From an uncultured Clostridium sp. (GTDB taxonomy: Bacteria > Bacillota > Clostridia > Lachnospirales > Lachnospiraceae), in contig UQXF01000068.1 in the NCBI GenBank assembly GCA_900544905.1, positions 1 through 19,522 on the forward strand: a stretch of 19,522 nucleotides of DNA, written 5' to 3'. Under the pieces are notes generated by a model. That model was not told where the DNA came from, did not search any database, and saw nothing but the letters and a program-made list of their open reading frames with translations. Below are positions 7,210-15,173 of this stretch, one piece after another (the first letter of the stretch is position 1; the number at the start of each line of letters is the position of its first letter). A program made the translations under genes and the position numbers.

Positions 7210-8625
7210 ATGTACAAGTATGTATCAAAATTAATAGTTTACAGAGATTTAGGGGAAAACAGTATTTTAAAAAGGCTGGCAGAGATTTTTGAAGATTTTG
7301 ACTGGTACAGGGAAAATGTTCTGGGAAATTCTTCAGCCTTCAGTGCATCAAAGCTGGAGGAAATGAAGGACAAGAAGCATATCAGCAAGGAAAGTCTCAT
7401 CACCCGGATTTATGGTGAGATTAAGAGATTGTTAGATTTGGCGACAAATTATGGATTTGATGATAATTTATGGCATAATTATCTGACCTTTTTGCTGATG
7501 ACGAATGAGAACTCCTTTACCCTTACCAGTGAAAAGGTGGGAGCCAATGATGGCAGTGTCAATCATTTTGCCAAAAATGATTTTAAGATTTTTAAGGCAT
7601 TATTTGACTACAATTTTTATGAGATTGAGAGAGAGTTAGACATTGATTGTTTTTCCACGATTTCCAACTACAAGGCAATTGGTAAAAAAGAACGGATGTA
7701 TAATTATAATGTGTCCTCTAAAGTGCGTGAATTGTCAAAAAGATTGGAAAAATGTGATGATGAAGAGGGCTTTTTTCAGGAAGTGACGAAATTCTATGCA
7801 GACTATGGTGTGGGCATGTTTGGTCTGAATAAGGCATTTCGTATCCGCTCCGCAGAGCTTTCCGGGAACAGTGACAGTGGTGATTATATAACAGGCGGTG
7901 TGGACATTTATCCGATTAACAACACAGAGAATGTATTGTTAAAGGATTTGGTGGGTTATGAAATTCAGAAGAAGAAATTAATTGATAATACAGAAGCCTT
8001 TGTGGAGGGGAGACCGGCTAACAACTGCCTGCTGTTTGGTGATTCCGGTACAGGTAAATCTACCTGTATCAAGGCGATTATCAACGAGTATTATGACAGA
8101 GGGCTTCGTATGATTGAAATCTACAAGCATCAGTTCAAGGACTTGTCTACAGTGATTTCCATGGTAAAGAACCGGAATTACAAATTTATCATTTATATGG
8201 ATGATTTGTCCTTTGAGGAATTTGAAATAGAGTATAAGTTTTTAAAGGCGGTTATTGAGGGCGGTGTGGAAACGAAACCGGATAACGTATTGATATATGC
8301 GACTTCTAACCGGAGACATCTGATTAAGGAAACCTGGAATGACAGAAATGATATGGAACATGGCGACGACGGCGAATTGCATCGCTCCGATACGATGCAG
8401 GAGAAGCTTTCGCTGGTGAACCGCTTTGGCGTTACCATTAATTTCTCAAGACCGAACCAGAAGGAATATTTCCACATTGTGACGGAGCTGGCTAAGCGGG
8501 AGCCTTCTATTACATTGACTGAGGAAGAGCTTTGTGCGGAAGCAAATAAATGGGAGCTTTCCCACGGTGGCATCTCCGGTCGTACCGCACAGCAGTTTAT
8601 TAATTATCTTGCGGGGAAGGCATGA
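7210..8625 (+). CDS. DUF815 family AAA+ ATPase
   Basis: 471 residues, with SD AAGGAA upstream of the ATG. The first ~240 residues are a family-specific helical region. Residues ~245-471 form a P-loop ATPase: LVGYEIQKKKL before Walker A GDSGTGKS (277-284), Walker B FIIYMDDLSF (326-335), sensor-1 YATSNRRH (363-370), the NRFG segment (404-407) with a likely arginine finger, and sensor-2-like GISGRTAQQF (454-463). This order is typical of DUF815 proteins, which resemble MoxR/chaperone-type AAA+ remodelers; no substrate is established. The loop at 375-395 (WNDRNDMEHGDDGELHRSDT) is the usual DUF815 insertion. The gene sits between the DUF4317 gene and a radical SAM gene on one strand. All ATPase motifs are intact. 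Confidence 0.88.
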   Translation: MYKYVSKLIVYRDLGENSILKRLAEIFEDFDWYRENVLGNSSAFSASKLEEMKDKKHISKESLITRIYGEIKRLLDLATNYGFDDNLWHNYLTFLLMTNENSFTLTSEKVGANDGSVNHFAKNDFKIFKALFDYNFYEIERELDIDCFSTISNYKAIGKKERMYNYNVSSKVRELSKRLEKCDDEEGFFQEVTKFYADYGVGMFGLNKAFRIRSAELSGNSDSGDYITGGVDIYPINNTENVLLKDLVGYEIQKKKLIDNTEAFVEGRPANNCLLFGDSGTGKSTCIKAIINEYYDRGLRMIEIYKHQFKDLSTVISMVKNRNYKFIIYMDDLSFEEFEIEYKFLKAVIEGGVETKPDNVLIYATSNRRHLIKETWNDRNDMEHGDDGELHRSDTMQEKLSLVNRFGVTINFSRPNQKEYFHIVTELAKREPSITLTEEELCAEANKWELSHGGISGRTAQQFINYLAGKA

Positions 8626-8685
8626 ACCATGGGGAATCATATTTGAATTTGTCTGTTGAACTATGGTTTTGGGAAGGAGAAACGG

Positions 8686-10611
8686 ATGAAGATTGTTCTG
8701 GCAGCATTAAATGCGAAATATGTACACTCAAATTTGGCAGTGTATGATTTGGAGGCTTATGCAAAGGAACAACTGAATAGGGATTCTATTAAAGAGAAAC
8801 AGAAGAAATCAAAGAAATCAGAACAGGTGGAGCTTGTTATAAAGGAGTATACCATCAATCACAATCTGGATTTGATTCTGCAGTCATTGTATCAGGAAAA
8901 GGCAGCTGTCGTTGCCTTTTCTTGTTATATCTGGAATGTTCACGAAATTCTAACCATTGCAAAGGAATTACATAAGGTTGCTCCCCAAGTGCATATTTGG
9001 TTAGGGGGACCGGAGGTAAGCTATGACAGTGAAAAAGTACTGAAAGAGCATTCCTTTCTTGAAGGGATTATCCGGGGGGAAGGCGAAGTGACTTTTTATG
9101 AGCTGGTAAAGACATGGAAAGATAACAGCAATGACTATCGGGATATTTCAGGCATTATTTACCGTGACGGGCATGGTCAGATTCATCAAAATCCGGTAAG
9201 ACCGCTTATGTCCCTGGATGAGTTACCTTTTATTTATCAAGATTTATCAAAATTTGAAAATAAAATCCTGTATTATGAAACCAGCAGAGGCTGCCCGTTT
9301 TCCTGCAGCTATTGCCTGTCTTCCATTGACAAAAGGGTACGGTTCCGGAGCATGGAGCTGGTGAAACCGGAGCTTCAGTTTTTTCTGGATAATGAGGTGT
9401 TCCAGGTGAAATTTATTGACCGTACCTTCAATTGCAAAAGAGAACGTTCCCTGGCTATCTGGAAATACATTGCCGAACATGACAATGGAATAACAAATTT
9501 TCATTTTGAAGTGGCAGCCGATTTAATCGGAGAAGAAGAGCTGGCAGTTTTCCGGCAGATGCGTCCGGGACTGATTCAGCTAGAGATTGGATTACAGTCC
9601 ACCAATCCGGAAACCATTCAGGAAATCCGGCGGGTAATGGATATAGACAAATTGAGAGATACGATGCTTACAATCCGAAGCTTTCATAATATTCATCAGC
9701 ATCTGGATTTAATTGCCGGATTGCCCTATGAAGATTTTGTCACATTTAAACAATCATTTAATGATGCCTATGAAATGAAGCCCAATCAATTACAACTGGG
9801 TTTTTTGAAGGTATTAAAGGGTTCCTATATGGGAGAACAGGCGAAAAACTATCAGATTCAGTATCAGGATGTCCAGCCCTATGAGGTGCTCAGCACGAAG
9901 TGGATTACCTATGATGAGATTCTTGCTCTCAAGAAAATAGAAGAAATGGTAGAGGTTTATTATAATAGTGCACAGTTTGAACATGTGCTTTGTTATCTGA
10001 TTCCGTTTTTTCAGTCTGCATATGCATTTTATGAAGCACTGGGCGATTATTATGAGGACAAGCAATTATTTGGAATCGGCTTCAAGCGGGAGGCGAGGTA
10101 TGAGGCTTTGCGAGAGTTTTGCAAGAAATGGTTCGGTAAATGTGAGGATAAACTGGGGCGTGATGAAGCTCCGGCATGTAATGACAGGAACGGCAGACAG
10201 AAATTCAGACTGGATATACTGGACAGCCTGTTGACTTTTGATTATTATTTAAGGGAAAATGCAAAGAGCCGTCCATCCTGGGCAAAGGAAGAGCCGATAG
10301 AAAAATCAGTATATCATGCATTTTTCAAAAATGGAGGAACGGAAGAGATTACTCTAACAGGGGAGGGCTATAATTCAAAGGCGGCGGCACGGATGATGCA
10401 TATAGAACCGGTTGTTTGTGAGGCTGCTGGATGGATATCGGATACAGAAGAAAATATATGTAATACAGGTGATTTTACCAGTATTGCCGTTACCCAATCA
10501 GACGATAAAAGAGATAAGCAGAAGAAGGAATTGCTATATTGTCTCTTTGACTATAAGAAAAGAAATCCGCTTTCTAAGGATGCGGAGTTTGTGGTTCTTT
10601 CTCATTTATAA
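8686..10611 (+). CDS. B12-binding-domain radical SAM protein, DUF4080 type
   Basis: 641 residues from ATG 8686, chosen because AAGGAG lies 6 bases upstream; the TTG at 8656 in the same frame has no SD. The N-terminal ~190 residues resemble a cobalamin-binding Rossmann domain (MKIVLAALNAKYVHSNLAVY, VVAFSCYIWN, IWLGGPEVSYD, IIRGEGE). The radical SAM core follows with CPFSCSYC: C203, C207 and C210 ligate the 4Fe-4S cluster, preceded by YYETSRG. VAADLIGEEEL, QLEIGLQS and DLIAGLPYEDF are further radical SAM strand motifs. The C-terminal ~230 residues correspond to the DUF4080 region. Family members are predicted to use SAM, possibly with B12, for methyl-transfer or rearrangement chemistry, but the substrate is unknown. 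It starts 60 bases after the DUF815 gene. Confidence 0.9.
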   Translation: MKIVLAALNAKYVHSNLAVYDLEAYAKEQLNRDSIKEKQKKSKKSEQVELVIKEYTINHNLDLILQSLYQEKAAVVAFSCYIWNVHEILTIAKELHKVAPQVHIWLGGPEVSYDSEKVLKEHSFLEGIIRGEGEVTFYELVKTWKDNSNDYRDISGIIYRDGHGQIHQNPVRPLMSLDELPFIYQDLSKFENKILYYETSRGCPFSCSYCLSSIDKRVRFRSMELVKPELQFFLDNEVFQVKFIDRTFNCKRERSLAIWKYIAEHDNGITNFHFEVAADLIGEEELAVFRQMRPGLIQLEIGLQSTNPETIQEIRRVMDIDKLRDTMLTIRSFHNIHQHLDLIAGLPYEDFVTFKQSFNDAYEMKPNQLQLGFLKVLKGSYMGEQAKNYQIQYQDVQPYEVLSTKWITYDEILALKKIEEMVEVYYNSAQFEHVLCYLIPFFQSAYAFYEALGDYYEDKQLFGIGFKREARYEALREFCKKWFGKCEDKLGRDEAPACNDRNGRQKFRLDILDSLLTFDYYLRENAKSRPSWAKEEPIEKSVYHAFFKNGGTEEITLTGEGYNSKAAARMMHIEPVVCEAAGWISDTEENICNTGDFTSIAVTQSDDKRDKQKKELLYCLFDYKKRNPLSKDAEFVVLSHL

Positions 10612-10651
10612 AGATAACGTATAAGCGTAAGAACATAAAAGGAGACAGATG

Positions 10652-10984
10652 ATGAAAACCAGGGCGGAAATAATTGCATTGTGTAACACATATGAAGATG
10701 TAATGGAAGATTATCCCTTTCATGATGCCAACTGGACGTTAATGCGGCATAAGAAGAATAAGAAAACCTTTGTCTGCATTTATGAGCGGCAGGGGCATAT
10801 CTGGTTAAATGTAAAGTGCGACCCGGAATGGCGGGATTTCTGGCGCAGTGCATTTGATTCCGTGATACCGGCATATCACATGAATAAAGAGCACTGGAAT
10901 TCCATTATTTTGGATGGAACTGTGCCGGATAAAGATGTGGAACGGATGATAGGGGAGAGCTATGACCTTACGAAACCAAAATAG
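10652..10984 (+). CDS. MmcQ/YjbR family protein
   Basis: 110 residues. SD AAAAGGAG (10637-10644) serves either of two adjacent ATGs: 10652 has a 7-base gap and 10649 only 4, so 10652 is chosen, but the difference is one Met. The sequence shows the family layout: an N-terminal EIIALCNTYEDVMEDYPF segment, a middle TFVCIYERQGHIWLNVKCDP strand pair, and the C-terminal signature IPAYHMNKEHWNSIIL followed by IGESYDLT. YjbR-like proteins adopt a CyaY-like fold and are often labelled DNA-binding, with no firm function. It is the last gene of the 5917-10984 block, 40 bases after the radical SAM gene. Confidence 0.9.
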   Translation: MKTRAEIIALCNTYEDVMEDYPFHDANWTLMRHKKNKKTFVCIYERQGHIWLNVKCDPEWRDFWRSAFDSVIPAYHMNKEHWNSIILDGTVPDKDVERMIGESYDLTKPK

Positions 10985-10991
10985 AAATATT

Positions 10992-11021
10992 TTGTCTGAA
11001 GCAGGTACAAAGTGCTATACT
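10992..11021 (+). promoter_or_regulatory. Strong promoter for the VanRS-like genes
   Basis: TTGTCT (10992-10997), an 18 bp spacer and TATACT (11016-11021) with an extended TGC just before it (11013-11015). The predicted start near 11028 gives a ~20-base leader containing AGGAGG (11040-11045). I see no clear VanR-type operator repeat. Confidence 0.75.
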
Positions 11022-11048
11022 AGAAGAAAATAATATGCAGGAGGAAAA

Positions 11049-11747
11049 ATGAACGAGAAAATACTAATTGTGGATGACGAAGTAGAAATAGCGGACCTGG
11101 TAGAGGTTTATTTAAAAAATGACGGCTATCAGGTATACAAATTTTATAATGGGACAGATGCCCTGGATTGTGTAGAACGGGAGAATTTAAGCCTGGCAAT
11201 TTTGGATGTTATGCTGCCGGATATGGATGGCTTTATGCTTTGCCAGAGAATCCGGGAGAAGCATTTATTTCCTATCATAATGCTTACTGCCAAGGTTGAG
11301 GATATGGATAAAATTACAGGTCTGACTTTAGGGGCAGATGATTATATTACGAAGCCATTTAATCCTTTAGAACTGATGGCACGGGTGAAAACCCAGCTTC
11401 GGAGGTATACCCGCTATAACCAGGCAGATTCAGATGTCCATGAATTGGAGGAAATAGACATCCGGGGATTACATATTTCAAAGAAAAGTCATAAATGTAC
11501 ACTGAATGGCAAAGAGCTTACCTTGACGCCTATAGAATTTGATATTTTGTGGTATTTATGCGAGCATAAGGGAAGTGTGGTTTCGTCAGAGGAGCTTTTT
11601 GAAGCCGTCTGGAAGGAACAATATCTGGATAATAATAATACGGTAATGGTTCATATTGCAAGACTTCGGGAGAAATTGCAGGAGCCTGCGAGAAAACCGA
11701 AGTATGTGAAAACGGTCTGGGGGGTTGGTTATACCATTGAAAACTAG
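11049..11747 (+). CDS. VanR-like OmpR-family response regulator
   Basis: 232 residues, ATG preceded by AGGAGG. The receiver domain (1-~118) has the acidic pocket D9/D10, phospho-acceptor D53 in AILDVMLPDMDG, T80 and K102 in DYITKPF. The winged-helix output domain (~137-231) has LTLTPIEFDILWYL, the recognition-helix segment NNTVMVHIARLREKL and KYVKTVWGVGY. IVDDE.EIADLVE.YLKN, LTLGADDYITKPF and PKYVKTVWGVGY closely resemble VanR of glycopeptide-resistance clusters. VanR-like regulators are also common in Clostridia without resistance genes, and no van ligase gene is in this window, so I give no van symbol. It has its own promoter, overlaps the kinase gene by 23 bases and probably regulates envelope genes. 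Confidence 0.93.
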   Translation: MNEKILIVDDEVEIADLVEVYLKNDGYQVYKFYNGTDALDCVERENLSLAILDVMLPDMDGFMLCQRIREKHLFPIIMLTAKVEDMDKITGLTLGADDYITKPFNPLELMARVKTQLRRYTRYNQADSDVHELEEIDIRGLHISKKSHKCTLNGKELTLTPIEFDILWYLCEHKGSVVSSEELFEAVWKEQYLDNNNTVMVHIARLREKLQEPARKPKYVKTVWGVGYTIEN

Positions 11748-12840
11748 AGTGTCTTTGAAGAAAATGAAACAGCAGATGCTTCTAAGGGTTCTTATATCCA
11801 TTGCTGTATATGGCTTGTTGGGGATTCTGGCGTATTATCTGGTAAATGTGCTTTACCATTCCACCATCTGGTATGGGTATGAACCTTTTTACAGGTTTGT
11901 TCAGTGGGCAGATACAAACCGTATTTTTATTCTGTCTGCCTATATCATGCTTGGCGGAATTATCATTGTACTGCATTACTGGAAGCAGACCTTTTCTTTC
12001 TTTCAGGAGGTGGTAAATGCCACAGAACAGTTTTATCAAGAGGATACCACCCTGATTGAACTGTCGGAACCGTTAAAAGAAGTGGAAACCAGAATGAACC
12101 AGACAAAGGTAAATATTCTGAATAATGAGAGAATTGCCAGGGAGGCAGAACAGAGAAAGAATGATTTGGTTACTTATCTCGCTCATGATTTGAAAACACC
12201 GATTACCTCGGTGATTGGGTATCTGACACTGCTTCAGGATGAACCGCAGATTTCCGAAGAGCTACGTGCAAAATACACAGGCATTGCTTTGAATAAAGCA
12301 GAACGGCTGGAGGAGCTGATTAATGAGTTCTTTGATATTACCCGTTTTAATCTTTCCAAGCTGACACTGGAGATGGAGCGGATTAATTTAAGCAGGATGC
12401 TGGAACAGATTGCCAGTGAATTTTATCCAATTCTTGCAGAAAAGGAATTGGAATGGCACACAGAGATTGCTCCGGATATCGAGATTTTGTGTGATTCAGA
12501 TAAGCTGGAAAGAGTATTTGACAATCTGATTCGCAATGCCGTTAATTATAGTTATGCAAACACCGCTCTTTTTCTTTCCATGAAACCGATAGAGAATACG
12601 GTGGAAATTTTGGTGAGGAATAAGGGGAAGACGATTCCGCCTGAAAAGCTGGAGCGTATTTTTGAGCAGTTCTTCCGGCTGGATTCGTCACGTTCCTCAA
12701 AGACCGGAGGAACCGGACTGGGACTTGCCATCTCAAAGGAAATTGTGGAGCTGCATGGCGGCAGCATTAAGGCGGAAAGTGCGGATGAAAGCATTTCCTT
12801 TACTGTGGTGCTTCCTGTAGATTGTCAGAAAATCGTATGA
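11725..12840 (+). CDS. VanS-like membrane sensor histidine kinase
   Basis: 371 residues from TTG 11725. This start overlaps the regulator by 23 bases and gives MVIPLKT, which parallels the MVIKLKN start I recall for VanS. ATG 11764 is the alternative (358 aa). Two transmembrane helices (~20-44 and ~67-85) enclose a short ~22-residue external loop, so the input domain is minimal. A HAMP-like linker is followed by the H-box YLAHDLKTPITS with H154. The N-box DNLIRNAVNYSY, a degenerate G1 (NKGKTI, Asp lacking as in VanS), FEQFFRLDSSRSS and G2 GTGLGLAIS (329-337) complete a HATPase domain. It should autophosphorylate at H154 and control its partner regulator in response to an envelope signal, which cannot be deduced here. 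Confidence 0.92.
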   Translation: MVIPLKTRVSLKKMKQQMLLRVLISIAVYGLLGILAYYLVNVLYHSTIWYGYEPFYRFVQWADTNRIFILSAYIMLGGIIIVLHYWKQTFSFFQEVVNATEQFYQEDTTLIELSEPLKEVETRMNQTKVNILNNERIAREAEQRKNDLVTYLAHDLKTPITSVIGYLTLLQDEPQISEELRAKYTGIALNKAERLEELINEFFDITRFNLSKLTLEMERINLSRMLEQIASEFYPILAEKELEWHTEIAPDIEILCDSDKLERVFDNLIRNAVNYSYANTALFLSMKPIENTVEILVRNKGKTIPPEKLERIFEQFFRLDSSRSSKTGGTGLGLAISKEIVELHGGSIKAESADESISFTVVLPVDCQKIV

Positions 12841-12890
12841 TTTTCCGAATAAAATCATAACATTTTTTCAATAGAAAACGAAAATGCGTT

Positions 12891-12936
12891 AATTCCTGTT
12901 TTGATACAATAAATGTATTAAAACAGGAATTTTTTC
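12891..12936 (+). terminator. Terminator after the VanS-like gene
   Basis: AATTCCTGTTTTGATACA (12891-12908) pairs with TGTATTAAAACAGGAATT (12914-12931) over 18 bp with one G-U pair and a 5-base loop, followed by TTTT. It is the best terminator in this part of the window. The left arm contains TG-A-TACAAT, which could double as an extended -10 box for the downstream peptidase gene. Confidence 0.88.
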
Positions 12937-12956
12937 TATGTTGCCAAGCATATGAG

Positions 12957-12980
12957 AAAAAGGTTCAGTGAACCTTTTTT
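12957..12980 (+). terminator. Second hairpin with T-run in the leader of the C39 peptidase gene
   Basis: AAAAAGGTT (12957-12965) pairs with AACCTTTTT (12971-12979) around CAGTG, ending in TTTTTT. It lies 38 bases before the peptidase start and 20 bases after the first terminator. It is either a back-up terminator of the two-component operon or an attenuator of the peptidase transcript. Confidence 0.6.
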
Positions 12981-13018
12981 GAATAAAAAGCCCGAAAGAG
13001 GACAAAAGAGAGGAAGAA

Positions 13019-13873
13019 ATGGTTATGACAAGGGAAGAGAGAATAAAGCGGGAACGCATAAAACAGAGAAGAAAAAAGCGCAGAATCAGAAGGCTTCTAC
13101 AGATAACAGTGTGGACAGGCATTATTGTGGCAGCTTTGGTGACGGGGCGAACTGCCATGAAATTTCTGGCGGCTCAATTGAATAATGCTTTTGGGACAGG
13201 TCAGATGTCTGCAAAGGATTTGGAAGAAACGGATACGTATAAGGAAATATTTGAAAACCGGACGCTTTATCCGGAGACGATGCTGGAGGCTTTGGAAAAA
13301 AATCCCGAAATCCAGGATTTTGTCAGGAACTATCCGGACTCGGAGCCGGTTGTACAGGGCGGAATCAGTGATGAGGAAAAAGCAGAGGAACACCCACTGT
13401 TCTTGCAGTGGGATGCAAGGTGGGGATATGTTCCCTATGGAGATGATAACATTGGGTTATCCGGATGCGGACCGGCTTGTCTGTCCATGGTGATTTTCAG
13501 CCTTACCAGAAATGAAAACGCCACACCGGATGCCATTGCCGGGTATAGCATGGATATGGGTTATTATGAATACGGAGCCGGAACTTCATGGAATCTGATG
13601 ACGGATGCAGCAACGCAGTACGGAGTGATGGCAGGAGAGCTGGCGCTGGATGAGGGAATTATGAAAAATCATCTGGACAGTGGGCATATGATAATCTGCT
13701 CCATGGGTCCGGGGGATTTTACCACAACCGGACATTTTATTGTCATTTACGGCTATGACCAGGATGGATTTCTGGTAAATGACCCATATAGCCGAATCAG
13801 GAGCAATAAGACATGGGATTATGACACAATCAGCGGGCAGATAAGGGCAATGTGGGTGTATAGTGCCGGGTAG
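13019..13873 (+). CDS. Membrane-anchored C39-like cysteine peptidase
   Basis: 284 residues; AGAGAGG lies 5 bases before the ATG. The N-terminus is strongly basic (RIKQRRKKRRIRR), followed by one hydrophobic helix at ~26-43, so it is probably a type II membrane protein with an extracellular catalytic domain. Residues ~125-284 form a Peptidase_C39_2-like domain: FLQWDARWGYVPYG, then GLSGCGPACLSMV with nucleophile C150, TTGHFIVIYGY with H239, and FLVNDPYS with D255. This is a complete Cys-His-Asp triad with Q130 as the likely oxyanion residue. No ABC transporter is fused or nearby, so it is not a bacteriocin-processing exporter; cell-surface protein or peptide cleavage is more likely. Placed after the VanRS pair but behind terminators. 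Confidence 0.87.
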   Translation: MVMTREERIKRERIKQRRKKRRIRRLLQITVWTGIIVAALVTGRTAMKFLAAQLNNAFGTGQMSAKDLEETDTYKEIFENRTLYPETMLEALEKNPEIQDFVRNYPDSEPVVQGGISDEEKAEEHPLFLQWDARWGYVPYGDDNIGLSGCGPACLSMVIFSLTRNENATPDAIAGYSMDMGYYEYGAGTSWNLMTDAATQYGVMAGELALDEGIMKNHLDSGHMIICSMGPGDFTTTGHFIVIYGYDQDGFLVNDPYSRIRSNKTWDYDTISGQIRAMWVYSAG

Positions 13874-14197
13874 AGGGGGAAGATTAAGTATTTCTGAAAC
13901 AGAAAGTATTGATTATTCTGACACGCAACGGAAAGTAGCATAAAATTATTTCATTGTATATGATTGTTGGTAGTGCTATTGCGCTTATCGTATTATGATT
14001 GCGCCATAAAAAGGAATGCAGGACAAAATATATTGCTGTCTGTTTTGTCAGTTGGTATAATGGTGCTGCTATCTTTTGCAGGAACACTCATTTATAATGT
14101 AAGGTCTTACTCCTTTGTGTGTGAGGCTTGCAGCGCCGATTAAAAAGATTACCGTATATTCCTTTTTTAAAGATTAATGTAAAAATGGAGGTTTATA
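13874..14197 (+). pseudogene. 324-base gap with possible remnant of a small membrane protein
   Basis: No intact gene is seen. From ATG 13960 one frame reads a hydrophobic MIVGSAIALIVL, then a TGA, then continues LRHKKECRTKYIAVCF. An overlapping frame (to the stop at 14141-14143) reads ILLSVLSVGIMVLLSFAGTLIYNV, a convincing membrane helix. Two hydrophobic stretches split over frames with an in-frame stop are what a decayed two-helix membrane protein would leave, but no ribosome binding site precedes it and I cannot name a family. The promoter of the XRE gene lies within it (14033-14061). Confidence 0.3.
14033..14061 (+). promoter_or_regulatory. Promoter for the XRE regulator gene
   Basis: TTGCTG (14033-14038), an exact 17 bp spacer, and the consensus TATAAT (14056-14061). 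The predicted start near 14068 gives a ~130-base leader, long enough for autoregulation by the encoded regulator. Confidence 0.6.
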
Positions 14198-15082
14198 ATG
14201 AATTTTTCTGAAAAATTAAAAGAGATAAGAAAAAACGAAGGACTGTCGCAGGAGCAGCTTGCTGAAAAAATAGGCGTGTCAAGGCAGGCTATTACGAAAT
14301 GGGAAACAGGTAAGGGGTTGCCGGATGTTGAAAATATGATTATTATTGCAGAAATATTTAAGACGACATTAGATGAACTACTTAGAGATTCTGTTATTAA
14401 ACAAGAATCGAAGAAGCCTGTTTTTATCAGTGAAACCATTTATGATATTGATTGTGAGAAACATTTTGATATCAATATCGGAAATGCATCCGCGATGCTG
14501 CTGTCTTCGGGAACAGATGAAAAGCTGCATATTAAGCTGTCTTCTGAAACCATAGAGAATTTAGATGCTATGTTTAAGATAAAGCTGGATGAAAAGAAAA
14601 ACAAGCTGGATGTAAGTTGCATTAACAAGAACAAATTAAGCCGTTACGAAGCAGAAGATTCACTAAAGATTGAAATTATTCTTCCTGACAAGTATTCAGA
14701 CCATTGCGAGATAGAAGCCTCAGTTAAGCTTCTTGCGGTAAGGAATCTTCATTTGCGGCGTTTAGAATATGACGGAAATGCGGAACAAGTTCTGATTTCA
14801 AATAGTAGCGGCAGTCTGGAATTTACCGCCAAAACGGATTATGACATTACGGTTGATAAAATTATGGGAAGATTGGATATCAATCAATGGAAGGCAAAAG
14901 CAATTGTTCATATTCCTGAAAATAACATTGTTAATGTCATAAATAAAGGGCGGAAATGTGATGTTTATTACGTAAAAGATGATAGTGTAATAGAGTATGA
15001 AAACTTTGCTGATGACAAAAACGAACTTAGCGTTTCGGGGATGTCTTCGGAGCTGATTATAGATTTGACAAAGAAAGAATAA
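14198..15082 (+). CDS. XRE-family regulator with C-terminal beta-rich domain
   Basis: 294 residues; GGAGG lies 8 bases before the ATG. Residues 1-~65 are a classic HTH_3 domain (EKLKEIRKNEGLSQEQLAEKIGV, SRQAITKWETGKGLPDV, IAEIFKTTLDELL). After a linker (~65-80), residues ~80-294 look all-beta, with repeating short strands (KLHIKLSSETIEN, LDVSCINKNKL, LKIEIILPDKYSD, EQVLISNSSGSLEF, DITVDKIMGRLDI). This resembles the DUF4097-like adhesin/beta-helix domains that some clostridial XRE proteins carry. The domain may sense a ligand or partner. There is no membrane helix. The gene has its own promoter and is likely monocistronic. The downstream DJ-1 gene is separated by 166 bases and a second promoter. 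Confidence 0.85.
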   Translation: MNFSEKLKEIRKNEGLSQEQLAEKIGVSRQAITKWETGKGLPDVENMIIIAEIFKTTLDELLRDSVIKQESKKPVFISETIYDIDCEKHFDINIGNASAMLLSSGTDEKLHIKLSSETIENLDAMFKIKLDEKKNKLDVSCINKNKLSRYEAEDSLKIEIILPDKYSDHCEIEASVKLLAVRNLHLRRLEYDGNAEQVLISNSSGSLEFTAKTDYDITVDKIMGRLDINQWKAKAIVHIPENNIVNVINKGRKCDVYYVKDDSVIEYENFADDKNELSVSGMSSELIIDLTKKE

Positions 15083-15173
15083 TCCGGAAAAGTTATCCTC
15101 CATTTCTTAGCTGTCCTCTTTTCGTTGATTTTTGAAAACATTTTAATCCATTCACCATATCCCATTTATTTTG

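Noticed and set aside
11049..12840. Glycopeptide resistance cluster
   Set aside because: Only regulator and sensor homologues are present; no ligase, dehydrogenase, racemase or D,D-peptidase gene lies in the window.
13019..13873. Bacteriocin-processing exporter based on the C39-like domain
   Set aside because: There is no ABC transporter domain, no transporter gene and no double-glycine leader peptide gene nearby.
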